From Dokdonella_A sp966248875 (lineage in GTDB: Bacteria > Pseudomonadota > Gammaproteobacteria > Xanthomonadales > Rhodanobacteraceae), in the NCBI GenBank assembly GCA_966248875.1, contig CBINBI010000033.1, forward strand, positions 1 to 33,899: 33,899 nucleotides of DNA, given 5' to 3'. A program made the position numbers and the translations under genes. The notes beneath the pieces are model-generated. The model did not search any database. It had not been told where the DNA came from and saw only the letters and a program-made list of their open reading frames with translations. This document shows, piece by piece, positions 16,277-23,603 of this stretch. Positions within the stretch are counted from its first letter, which is position 1; the number at the start of each line of letters is the position of its first letter.

Positions 16277-17356
16277 TCAATCGCGCCCGCGCTTCTCCGG
16301 CAGGCGCTCGAACTGCGGCCGGAACGCCTGGACGAACGCATTGTGCAGCACGCCGGCGATCGCTTCCCACGCGCTCATCTCCTTCGATTCGATCGTGCCG
16401 TGGATCTCGACGCGCGTCGCGAACTGATCCTCGCTCTGGTTCTTGAACAGGTTTTGGATGCCGTCGGCGAGTGCCTCCCAGGCGGCACGCAGCGGATTGT
16501 CGCCCTGCTTCTCGACGTCGTGCTCCCAGCTGAACAGCTTGACGTTGTGGAACAGCGGCTTGGCGTAACCGTCGAGCCGGCCCTTGCGCGCCTCGAGCTC
16601 CATGACGAAATCGCCGGAACCCGACTCGGCATCGACTTTCGCGTAGGCCTGCAGGAAGGCGTTCGCCTTGGAAAGTTCGACGTGCCTCACCTTGACCGCG
16701 AACTCGAAGTCGCGCAGCGATCCCAATGGATCGAATTTCGCGTTCGCGGTCACCGGCGCGTCGCCCAGCATGCGCGCGGTCAGGTCGAACGAGGCCGCGC
16801 GCGCCGAGGCTTTGCGCGTGTTCGAAAGACCGACGACCGTGCCGTCGACGTCCGTCCACTCGATGTCCACCGGCGGATCCGAGCCGAAATTGCGGAAGTG
16901 GACGCGCCCGTTGCGCACGATGACTTCGTCGAGCCGGATCGGGATCAGGCTTTCGAGCCTGGCGCGCCAGTCGACGCCGCGGCCGCTCTGCGTCGACACC
17001 CCGGTCTTGTCGTCGACGAAGTTGATCTCCGGGCGCGTGAAGACGACCCGTGCGACGACGGCGCCGCGCAGCAGCGAGTCCCAGCGCACGTCGACGTCCA
17101 TTTTGGGCGCGTGCAGCAGCGGTACCGGCACCTTGCCGGTGCGTTTGACCACACGTAGGCCGTTCACTGAGTACGCGCCGCGCCAGAGATGCAGGTCGAC
17201 GCTGGTGACGTGGCCGCTGTAGTCGCCCATGCGCGCCATCTTGCGGTTGAGGTAGTCGGCGACCCAGCCCGCGAGCAGCAGCCGCACGACGACGAACAGG
17301 GCGACGAGCACCCCGAGCGCGATCCAGATCCAGTGCCGGCGTTCGAGGCGCTTCAT
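16277..17356 (-). CDS. AsmA/DUF748-like envelope protein
   Basis: Protein of 359 residues with one N-terminal membrane helix (WIWIALGVLVALFVVVRLLL, residues 9-28) and a long periplasmic beta-rich body. The segments LLHAPKMDVDVRWDSLLRGAV, EINFVDD and LIPIRLDEVIVRNGRVHFRN are typical of the DUF748/AsmA-like repeat that builds taco-shaped lipid-handling proteins. The gene starts at 17354-17356 and overlaps the stop of the upstream YihY gene by four bases (ATGA), so the two are translationally coupled. AsmA-family proteins have been linked to phospholipid transport to the outer membrane; whether this short form does the same is inference. The alternative is a generic hypothetical membrane-anchored protein. 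Confidence 0.7.
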   Translation of the reverse strand: MKRLERRHWIWIALGVLVALFVVVRLLLAGWVADYLNRKMARMGDYSGHVTSVDLHLWRGAYSVNGLRVVKRTGKVPVPLLHAPKMDVDVRWDSLLRGAVVARVVFTRPEINFVDDKTGVSTQSGRGVDWRARLESLIPIRLDEVIVRNGRVHFRNFGSDPPVDIEWTDVDGTVVGLSNTRKASARAASFDLTARMLGDAPVTANAKFDPLGSLRDFEFAVKVRHVELSKANAFLQAYAKVDAESGSGDFVMELEARKGRLDGYAKPLFHNVKLFSWEHDVEKQGDNPLRAAWEALADGIQNLFKNQSEDQFATRVEIHGTIESKEMSAWEAIAGVLHNAFVQAFRPQFERLPEKRGRD

Positions 17357-18264
17357 GCCGTGCGCTCCGCGCGTTCCGCGTGCGCGAGCGGCTCGATGCC
17401 GATGCCGAGCGCCTCGAGGCAGGCCGCGGTCAGCTCCGCGCCGTAGAAGAAGATCGCCGCCGAGTAGTAAACCCAGACCAGCAGCACCGCGAGCGATCCC
17501 GCCGCGCCGTACGCGCCGCCGACATCGCCGCGCGCGAGATACAGACCGATGGCCCACTTGCCGAGCGCGAACAGCACCGCCGTGGCGAGGCCGCCGAGAA
17601 AGGCGGCACGGCGCCGGATGCGCGCGTCGGGCAGATAGCGGAACAAAAGTCCGAACAGGATCGCGAACACGATCGCGCTGAAGGCCTCGTTCGCCGCATC
17701 GAGCGCGACGCCACCACGCGGCAGCAGCCAGCCGAGCACGGCGCTCACGACCAGCGAGACGATCAGCACGAAGCCGATCGCGAGGATGACGCCGAGCGAA
17801 AGGATGCGCCGGCGCAGCCAGCCCCATACCGCGTTCGAAGGTTTCGCGACGACGCCGAAGATCACGTTGAGCGAGGACTGCAACTGCGCGAAGACCGTCG
17901 TCGCACCGACCACGAGCATGACGATGCCGGAGATGCCGGCGATGCTGCCGAGCTCCGGCCGCACCTTGCCGCTACGGATCACGGCCTCCGCCGCGGCGCG
18001 CGCCTCCTCGCCGACGACGGCGCGGATCTGGTCCAGAAGCGCGGTCTGCGCGCCGTCGCCCGCGAGCGAGGCGGCCCAGATCGCGAGCACGATCAGCGGC
18101 GCGAACGAGAGCATCGTGTAGAACGCGAGCGCCGCGGCGAGGGTCAGCACGTCGTCGTCGAGGAACCTGACGGCGCTGCGGCGCAGGACCTTCCACGCGA
18201 CACGTGGGCCCAGGCGGGCAGCATCGTGCCGGGCGTAGCTCGAATGAGGCAGTGCGGCGGCCAT
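17353..18264 (-). CDS. YihY/BrkB family membrane protein
   Basis: Inner-membrane protein of about 303 residues. It has the family's N-terminal pattern RFLDDDVLTLAAALAFYTML and then SFAPLIVLAI. Further helices run through residues 85-290, including GIVMLVVGATTVFAQLQSSLN and GGAYGAAGSLAVLLVWVYYS, the latter a strong family hallmark, followed by AIFFYGAELT. It was once annotated as ribonuclease BN; that activity belongs to another gene, and the true function is unknown. I chose the ATG at 18262-18264; an ATG 17 codons upstream (18315) is possible, but neither has a good ribosome-binding site. It is the first gene of a two-gene unit with the AsmA-like gene and is divergent from the small hypothetical. 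Confidence 0.9.
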   Translation of the reverse strand: MAAALPHSSYARHDAARLGPRVAWKVLRRSAVRFLDDDVLTLAAALAFYTMLSFAPLIVLAIWAASLAGDGAQTALLDQIRAVVGEEARAAAEAVIRSGKVRPELGSIAGISGIVMLVVGATTVFAQLQSSLNVIFGVVAKPSNAVWGWLRRRILSLGVILAIGFVLIVSLVVSAVLGWLLPRGGVALDAANEAFSAIVFAILFGLLFRYLPDARIRRRAAFLGGLATAVLFALGKWAIGLYLARGDVGGAYGAAGSLAVLLVWVYYSAAIFFYGAELTAACLEALGIGIEPLAHAERAERTA

Positions 18265-18361
18265 GCCGATAGCATGCGCACCCTGCGCCCAATCGGGCCT
18301 TAGCGGGCTCAGCATCGATCGCTACGCGCTACAGTGCGCTACGGGACTCTTGGGACGAGAT

Positions 18362-18820
18362 ATGGACGAAGAACACAAGGAGACGGCGGCGGCGCTGGTG
18401 AAGTCGGTCGTGCTGCTGCAGGTCAAGCTGCTGCTGGAAGCGGCGCGCGATCTCGCCCTGGTGCCGGTGGCGCTCGCGGCCGCGTTCGTCGATCTCATGC
18501 TGATCAAGCACCAGGAGCCGCGCTTCTTTCGGGGCGTGCTGCGGCTCGGCGAACACAGCGAGGGCTGGATCGACACCTGGTCCACCGGGCAGCCGCCCGG
18601 AGAACCGCGGCGCGAGAACGTCGAAACGCTGATCGCCCGCGTCGAGGAAGTCGTGCGCGATCCCAAGGTCGGCGCGCGGCGCGCGCGCGTGTTGCGACGC
18701 TGGGCCGAGCGCCAGCTCGCGCGCGCACAGCAGCGCGCGGCGGGATCGATCACCGCCCGCGACGCGGCGCCACCGGCGGACACGGCACCGGGTGATGCGG
18801 AAGGCCGTCCGCCTCCGTGA
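18362..18820 (+). CDS. Conserved-looking hypothetical protein, one hydrophobic segment
   Basis: 152 residues, not recognised. The ATG at 18362 follows GGGACGAG. Residues 1-15 are acidic (MDEEHKETAAALVKS). A hydrophobic/amphipathic stretch (LARDLALVPVALAAAFVDLML-like region, residues about 22-47) could associate with membrane, followed by a charged region with ENVETLIARVEEVVRDPKVGARRARV and a disordered Ala/Pro tail. Codon use matches its neighbours, which supports a real gene. It shares a 97-base divergent promoter region with the YihY gene and converges on the antiporter gene 30 bases away. No function can be assigned. Confidence 0.65.
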   Translation: MDEEHKETAAALVKSVVLLQVKLLLEAARDLALVPVALAAAFVDLMLIKHQEPRFFRGVLRLGEHSEGWIDTWSTGQPPGEPRRENVETLIARVEEVVRDPKVGARRARVLRRWAERQLARAQQRAAGSITARDAAPPADTAPGDAEGRPPP

Positions 18821-18850
18821 AACACGAGTCATGCGTCATGACGCAGGCTA

Positions 18851-20131
18851 TCAGCGCCTGCGCCGCCGGCGCACCGGTTCGCCCGGCGCGGCCTTGCCGT
18901 GCGCGGCGCGCCGGCCGTCCGCCCACTTCATCAGCGGCGTCGAGCTCGCGCCGTGCATCAGCACCGAGGCGAGCACGACGAAGGACGCGATCGCGACGAG
19001 GCGCGTGGCGTCCTCGAACGATGCGCGGCCGAAGGCGTAGGCCATGTAATAGAACGTGCCGATGCCGCGGATGCCGAAGAACGCGATCATCGCGCGGGCG
19101 GTCCGCGGCAGCGGCACTCCGATCAGGCTGATCCATCCGGCGAGCGGACGCACGACGAGCAGCACGGCGAGCCCGGCCGCGATCTCGCGCCAGCCGAGCG
19201 GTGCAAGCAGGCCGGCCGCGATCGCGCCGCCGAAGATCATCATGACCAGCACCATCAGCACGCGCTCGACCTGCTCGGAAAACTCCGCCATCGCGGCGTG
19301 GAAATCGTGGCCGCGGTCGGTCGCGCGCAGCGTCACGGCCGCGATGAACACGGCGATGAAACCGTAACTGTCCAGGAGCTCGCTGGCGGCATACGAGATC
19401 AATGTGACACCGACGGCGACGAGCCCGTCGCCCGTCTTCGACAGCTTGAGGCGCGGCAGCCGGAACGTGAGCCATCCGAACGTGCGGCCGGCGGCGAAGC
19501 CGATCGCGGCGCCGACACCGATCTTCCAGACGACGTCGAAAGCGACCCAGCGCGGCCACATCTCCGCGAAGGGCTGGGTGACGAGGGCGATCGCGAGCAG
19601 CACGAACGGAAACGCGAGGCCGTCGTTGAGCCCGGCCTCGGACGTGATCGCGAAGCGCACGTCGCCCCCTTCGCCCGCGCCGGGCGGCAACGCCTGCACG
19701 TCCGCCGCGAGCACGGGATCGGTCGGCGCGAGCACGGCACCGAGCAGAAGAGCCGAGCTCCACGCGAGGCCGAGCCCGGCCGAGCCGAGCCAGGCCACGG
19801 CGAAGATCGTCAGCGGCATCGCGACGATCAGCAGGCGGAATGTCGCGCTCCAGGTTTTCCACGCGAGCGGCCGCTCGATGCGCAGGCCCGCGCCCATCAG
19901 CGCGATCAGCACCACGAACTCCGCCAGCCGCTCGAGCAGGCGGCCGTGATGCGGAGTCGGTTCGGATGACGCGAACCACGAGGGCGGCATCAGCAGATAG
20001 CCGAGCGCGACCGCGACGATGGGAAGCGACATCGGGAGGAAGCGCAGCACCAGCGGCAGCCAGGCGGTGAGCAGGATCACCGCGCCCACGACGAGCACGA
20101 TCAGCGCCGACGGATCGAACCACGCGTTCAT
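18851..20131 (-). CDS. Na+/H+ (or K+/H+) antiporter, CPA1/NhaP type
   Basis: Inner-membrane cation/proton exchanger of 426 residues with about twelve hydrophobic helices. The ion-site motifs are APTDPVLAADVQ (T137-D138-P139) and SEAGLNDGLAFPF with N169-D170; the ND pair is the mark of electroneutral CPA1 exchangers. FFGIRGIGTFYYMAYA near residue 365 is the conserved basic helix equivalent to FRGLRGA of NhaP. The C-terminus ends in a strongly basic tail (VRRRRRR). Its start is the ATG at 20129-20131, with no clear Shine-Dalgarno. It probably works in pH or sodium homeostasis. It appears monocistronic. Confidence 0.92.
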   Translation of the reverse strand: MNAWFDPSALIVLVVGAVILLTAWLPLVLRFLPMSLPIVAVALGYLLMPPSWFASSEPTPHHGRLLERLAEFVVLIALMGAGLRIERPLAWKTWSATFRLLIVAMPLTIFAVAWLGSAGLGLAWSSALLLGAVLAPTDPVLAADVQALPPGAGEGGDVRFAITSEAGLNDGLAFPFVLLAIALVTQPFAEMWPRWVAFDVVWKIGVGAAIGFAAGRTFGWLTFRLPRLKLSKTGDGLVAVGVTLISYAASELLDSYGFIAVFIAAVTLRATDRGHDFHAAMAEFSEQVERVLMVLVMMIFGGAIAAGLLAPLGWREIAAGLAVLLVVRPLAGWISLIGVPLPRTARAMIAFFGIRGIGTFYYMAYAFGRASFEDATRLVAIASFVVLASVLMHGASSTPLMKWADGRRAAHGKAAPGEPVRRRRRR

Positions 20132-20267
20132 GCGGCTCGGCCGGGCGCGTCCGGAAAAGGGGACGAACAGCGAGCGTCGGGCATCGGATCCGTCGTCGGC
20201 TGGCGGCGAGGCCGCGGACTATGTGTTGCGGCGAATCATCCGTTGCCCGACATGGTCGGAGCATGAA

Positions 20268-20292
20268 CGGGCGGCGCAGAGCGCACCGCCCG
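20268..20292 (-). terminator. Candidate stem-loop after the DUF4199 gene
   Basis: CGGGCGG (20268-20274) pairs with CCGCCCG (20286-20292) across 11 bases, starting 10 bases past the DUF4199 stop. There is no U-run, so termination is only suggested by position. Confidence 0.3.
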
Positions 20293-20302
20293 CCGTGCCC
20301 GA

Positions 20303-20839
20303 TCAGGCCGCCCGCGAGGCGAGAAAGCGGCTGTTGCGCAGGAGGGCGGCCGATACCAGCGACACGAGCACGCCGACCGGGAAGATCTCGGTGAACGTCA
20401 TCGGTATGCGATACAGCGGATTCGCATAGTCGGTCTTGAACTGGTCCATCTCGGCGACGAATTTCGCCAGCGCTTCGCCGGTGACGCCCTCCGCCTTCTT
20501 CTGCTCGATCAGCGCAGAGGCGTAGGCGCTGGCAAAATCCATGTGCGTGAACGCCTGCGCGGCTTCCCAGGCGAGGGCGTAGAGGATGCCGGCGACGAAG
20601 CTGATGCCGAGCCCGAGCCCCAGCGCCGGCCAGAATCCGATGACGCCGCCGAGCTCGGCATCGCGATAGCGCTTGATGGCGACGAACACGGTGCTGAGCG
20701 CGACCAGCATGGTCACGTAGCCGATGACCATGCCCCAGGCCATCGGCGGATGCTCGTCCATCGCGATCACGAACACGGACAGCGGGATGCCGGCGATCAG
20801 GCCCGCGAGGACGCCGTACGAAAGGATCTTGCGCAACAT
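20303..20839 (-). CDS. DUF4199-like membrane protein
   Basis: 178-residue inner-membrane protein of unknown function. The minus-strand ATG at 20837-20839 follows GAGGAGG by eight bases, a strong site. Four hydrophobic helices are visible (residues 4-26, 32-55, 66-92 and about 150-168). FVAIKRYRDAELGGVIGFWPAL after helix 2 is the pattern seen in DUF4199 proteins, where a (K)RYRD/G-x-I-x-F stretch joins helices 2 and 3. A charged loop, EQKKAEGVTGEALAKF, separates helices 3 and 4. It follows the membrane-anchored LuxR-type regulator by 111 bases containing a duplicated element, so it may be a target or partner of that regulator (inference). Confidence 0.8.
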   Translation of the reverse strand: MLRKILSYGVLAGLIAGIPLSVFVIAMDEHPPMAWGMVIGYVTMLVALSTVFVAIKRYRDAELGGVIGFWPALGLGLGISFVAGILYALAWEAAQAFTHMDFASAYASALIEQKKAEGVTGEALAKFVAEMDQFKTDYANPLYRIPMTFTEIFPVGVLVSLVSAALLRNSRFLASRAA

Positions 20840-20902
20840 CGGTGGTGCCTCCTCAGTGTGTCGATGCGGGCCGCATTAACCGCCGCCGGGGAGGCGCAGC
20901 GC

Positions 20903-20937
20903 AATCGCCCGAAAGGGTGATTCTGGCGAAATCGCCC
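20903..20937. promoter_or_regulatory. Duplicated AATCGCCCG element before the DUF4199 gene
   Basis: AATCGCCCGAAAGG at 20903-20916 and AATCGCCCGGAAAGG from 20930 form a direct repeat with a 27-base period, in the short gap between the LuxR-type gene and the DUF4199 gene. The first copy can also fold as ATCGCCC-GAAA-GGGTGAT. Paired direct repeats in front of a gene next to a regulator suggest a binding site, but a structured leader is equally possible. Confidence 0.35.
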
Positions 20938-20950
20938 GGAAAGGCGGCGC

Positions 20951-21391
20951 TCACCCGACCAGTCCGAGCTCGCGCGCCCGGTTGATCGCGTCGGTGCGTC
21001 GCCGGGCTCCGAGCTTCTGGAAGAGGTTCGTGACGTGCGTCTTCACCGTGTTCGGCGAGACGTCGAGCTCCGCGGCGATTTCCTTGTTCGAGCGGCCCGC
21101 GGCGAGCGCGTGCAGCACGGCCAGCTCGCGTGCGCTGATGCCGAGCGCGGCCTGCGCCTTCGGATTGCCGTCGAACGCGGCCGGCTTCTTTCCGCCGAGC
21201 AGCCGTGCGCCGACGAAGACGCCGAGCACGAGAAATGCGAGTGCGACGAGAAAAATGTAGATGTCGCCGGTGCGCGCCCGCGCGAGCCGCTGGTAATCCA
21301 GCCATTGAAGCGCGAGCGTGCCCGCGGCGAGCAGCAGGCCGTAGCCGAGCACGGGTTTCCAGACCGGCCCGGTTCGTCGCAGGAACCTCAC
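20951..21391 (-). CDS. Membrane-anchored LuxR/GerE-type transcriptional regulator
   Basis: 146 residues. The start is a GTG (21389-21391) with AAGGAG five bases upstream; the ribosome-binding site overlaps the stop codon of the preceding small gene, implying tight coupling. Two hydrophobic helices (VLGYGLLLAAGTLALQWLDY and IYIFLVALAFLVLGVFVGA) occupy residues 12-62. A complete LuxR-type helix-turn-helix (about residues 80-146) shows LGISARELAVLHALAAGRS, NKEIAAELDVSPNTVKTHV and LFQKLGARRRTDAI. There is no receiver or ligand-binding domain, so the membrane part probably provides sensing or tethering. Similar short membrane HTH proteins occur in Xanthomonadales and Bacteroidetes, often near small membrane genes. 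The targets are unknown. Confidence 0.88.
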   Translation of the reverse strand: MRFLRRTGPVWKPVLGYGLLLAAGTLALQWLDYQRLARARTGDIYIFLVALAFLVLGVFVGARLLGGKKPAAFDGNPKAQAALGISARELAVLHALAAGRSNKEIAAELDVSPNTVKTHVTNLFQKLGARRRTDAINRARELGLVG

Positions 21392-21400
21392 GTACGCTCC

Positions 21401-21571
21401 TTACGACGCAGGATCTCTGTTGCCGAAGAAATACAAGAGCCACATCACGAGGATCAGGAGCGGCATCCCGATCGCGACGAAGCCCTGCCGGCTGAAGTAC
21501 TGCAGCGAATACAGCAGCCACAGCCCGCCGACGACAATGCCGATGAGTCCAGAGACGCGTTTCCTGCTCAT
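21401..21571 (-). CDS. Small two-helix membrane protein (56 residues)
   Basis: The ATG at 21569-21571 follows GGGGAGGGG. The product has two hydrophobic helices (VSGLIGIVVGGLWLLYSLQYF and FVAIGMPLLILVMWLLYFFG) separated by SRQG. It ends GNRDPAS just nine bases before the LuxR-type start, with the downstream ribosome-binding site overlapping its TAA. The coupling suggests it acts with the membrane-anchored regulator, perhaps as an accessory or signal component (inference). I do not recognise a named family. Confidence 0.75.
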   Translation of the reverse strand: MSRKRVSGLIGIVVGGLWLLYSLQYFSRQGFVAIGMPLLILVMWLLYFFGNRDPAS

Positions 21572-21638
21572 GCCGGCCCCTCCCCTGAGTTCTGCGGATA
21601 GTAACGCAGGATCCTGGGGGTGTCCCGCGGATGGCGGC

Positions 21639-22124
21639 TCAGGGCGGCTTGCGAGCGTCCGCTGCAAAGGCTGTCGCGATGTCGAAATGCATCACGTCCT
21701 CGCGCGTGCCGAGCTTCGTGTATAGCGCGACGGCCGGATCGTCGCCGTAGTCGGCCTGCACGAAGATGACATGCGCGCCGCGTGCGAAACTTGCGCGCTG
21801 AAGCTCCGCGATCATCGCCGTAGCGACGCCCTGCCTTCGATGCGCCTCTGCAACGGCGAGGTCGTAGATGTAGATCTCGCTCCGCTCCTGCTCGAATTTC
21901 GGCAGCACGTAGGCGGCAAGGCCGCCGACGACTTCATCGCCCTTGACGGCCGCGATCGCGATGAACGTGTCGCTGCCGAGCAGCCGCTCGAGATAGCTCG
22001 TGCGTGGCGGTGTGCTGCCGTAGGCCTCCGGCTCGCCGAACACACTGCCGAAGAGCGCCAGCATGGAACGCATGTGCTCGACATCGTCGTGGCCGAGCGT
22101 GAAAACGGAGAAAGGGGCGGACAT
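21639..22124 (-). CDS. AAC(3)-I-like aminoglycoside 3-N-acetyltransferase (GNAT family)
   Basis: GNAT acetyltransferase of about 161 residues, close in sequence to the AAC(3)-I group that acetylates gentamicin-type aminoglycosides. Recognisable shared stretches are LAAYVLPKFEQ, SEIYIYDLAV, the acetyl-CoA loop RRQGVA (96-101), VQADYGDDPAVALYTKLG and REDVMHFDI at the C-terminus. I chose the ATG at 22122-22124; an ATG at 22131-22133 and a GTG at 22182-22184 are alternatives, and none has a strong Shine-Dalgarno. Base composition matches the neighbours and no integron or IS sequence is present, so it looks like a resident chromosomal gene. Its natural substrate may not be a drug. Confidence 0.88.
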   Translation of the reverse strand: MSAPFSVFTLGHDDVEHMRSMLALFGSVFGEPEAYGSTPPRTSYLERLLGSDTFIAIAAVKGDEVVGGLAAYVLPKFEQERSEIYIYDLAVAEAHRRQGVATAMIAELQRASFARGAHVIFVQADYGDDPAVALYTKLGTREDVMHFDIATAFAADARKPP

Positions 22125-22201
22125 GCAAAGCATCCGGAGGGCGGGCGTTCGAAGGCGAAGGTAATCGATCGCGGCTCGCCGCACGAACCGCCGCGCGTCG
22201 C

Positions 22202-23458
22202 TCAGCGCGTTCGGCGCGTGCCGGACATGACGCCGGCGAGCTGCCGCACCGCGGCCTCCGATGCCGCGCGGTCGGGTGTCACGTCCGCATTGCCGAAATT
22301 CCCGCTGTCGCCCAGCACCTGCACCAGCAGCCCATCGCTGCGCGGCACCATACTGAGATTCGGCGCTACATAGAGCCCGTACGTCACTTCCGGCTGCGGA
22401 ATCAGCCGCGCGGTCTGGCCTCGCACCGGAATGATCGAATCATCGTTGAACAATGCGCGCGCGCCGTAACCGGTCGCGTGGATCAGTGTCCGCTCCGGCA
22501 GCGCCATCAGCTCGTGCGGCGAGTGGAACTCGCGTACCTCGACGGTGCCGCCGGCCTCGCGGAATTCGGACAGCAGCATGCGCGCGTACGTCGAGATGTT
22601 GAACATCATCGTCGTGTAGCGGCGCACGTAGGCGTGCGCAAAGGGATGCGTGCCGGGCTCCAGATCAAGCCCACGCGGCGTCAGGTCGCGCACGCGGGCG
22701 TGCAGGTCCGGATACGCCGGCTCGTCCGCGACGGCAGGCGAGGGATGATCCCAGGGCTCATCGGACAGCGCGTAGCCGTCGATCCATTCGATCGGCCGCC
22801 CCGGCAGGCCGAGCAAACCCTGGTACATGCGGAACGACTCGCGCGTCATCGCCTCCCAGCGATCGGCGAACGCCTCGCCGTGCGCTGCGTCGCAGATGCG
22901 CGAATCCGGGGACCACACGCCCGACGCCCGCATCGACTGCACATCAGGCGGCAGCTCCTTCGCGTAGATGCGCACCGACAGGCCGGCGCGCTGCGCGAGG
23001 ATCGCCGATGTGAGGCCGAGCGCGCCACAGCCGATCACGCCGAGCTCGCGCGCGCCGGTCTCGCGAGCGAGCCCGACGGCAAGCGCGCTCGATCCCCACG
23101 ACAGCGACCAGCCCCCGCCGCCATGACCGTAGTTGTGCACGATCGTCTTGTCGTCGAAGCGCTCGGCTTCGATGCGCGGCCCCGCCGCGCGGAACGGGCG
23201 CGTGCAGACGTAGATGCCCGTGATGCGATCGACCGACGCACGGACCGGAGCAAGCTCCGCGATGCCGGACGAAAGCCGCGCCACCGGCAAAGGCGGTGCC
23301 GGCTCATTCGCTGCCGCCGTCAGCGCGGGATTGCGGGCGCAGGACGTGAGCGCGCCCGTCGATGCGGCGGCCAGCACGAGGCCGGTCTGACGCAGGAAAT
23401 CGCGGCGTTGCACGGCTGGTCTCTCCGCTCGCATCTGGATGGCGACGGATTCTGACAT
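22202..23458 (-). CDS. Tat-exported FAD-dependent oxidase, D-amino-acid-oxidase family with circularly permuted motifs
   Basis: 418 residues. The ATG at 23456-23458 follows GGGGCGGA. A twin-arginine signal RRDFLRQTG (R18-R19) is followed by a hydrophobic stretch and a lipobox-like LTSC (C40), so it is probably a Tat-exported lipoprotein. The DAO signature IVHNYGHGGGGWSLSWG, normally near the C-terminus of D-amino-acid oxidases, is at 106-122. It is preceded by the usual RPFR..GPRIE segment (R87 aligns with the substrate-carboxylate arginine of mammalian DAAO). Only then comes the FAD Rossmann motif VIGCGALGLTSA (141-152), normally at the very N-terminus, then RIYAK and SGVW (179-182). ATGYGARAL (328-336) and PVRGQTARL follow in canonical order. 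The motifs are complete and in one frame, so this looks functional. The substrate is unknown; a secreted amino-acid or amine oxidase is the best guess. Confidence 0.85.
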   Translation of the reverse strand: MSESVAIQMRAERPAVQRRDFLRQTGLVLAAASTGALTSCARNPALTAAANEPAPPLPVARLSSGIAELAPVRASVDRITGIYVCTRPFRAAGPRIEAERFDDKTIVHNYGHGGGGWSLSWGSSALAVGLARETGARELGVIGCGALGLTSAILAQRAGLSVRIYAKELPPDVQSMRASGVWSPDSRICDAAHGEAFADRWEAMTRESFRMYQGLLGLPGRPIEWIDGYALSDEPWDHPSPAVADEPAYPDLHARVRDLTPRGLDLEPGTHPFAHAYVRRYTTMMFNISTYARMLLSEFREAGGTVEVREFHSPHELMALPERTLIHATGYGARALFNDDSIIPVRGQTARLIPQPEVTYGLYVAPNLSMVPRSDGLLVQVLGDSGNFGNADVTPDRAASEAAVRQLAGVMSGTRRTR

Positions 23459-23603
23459 TCCGCCCCGCACCGCGACCATGCAGCGGATCGGCGAGCGGGC
23501 GGTCTCATGGCGAGGCTGCCTCGCGCGCCCGGCCCGGAAAACGTCGCAGGCGACAACGTGGGCGTCAGCCCGCCGCGTCGCCTGTCGGCGGTGCTGCCGA
23601 AGC

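Noticed and set aside
16277..17827. A longer start for the AsmA-like gene extending into the YihY gene
   Set aside because: The extra 157 residues are an out-of-frame Arg/Ala-rich shadow of YihY. The ATGA overlap start gives a normal membrane anchor.
21639..22124. Recently acquired resistance cassette
   Set aside because: No attC site, integrase, transposase or composition shift around the AAC(3)-I-like gene.
22202..23458. Frameshift or rearrangement artefact explaining the odd motif order of the oxidase
   Set aside because: All motifs are in one uninterrupted frame behind a proper Tat signal, with no stop codons, duplicated flanks or junction repeats, so a genuine permuted protein is the simpler reading.
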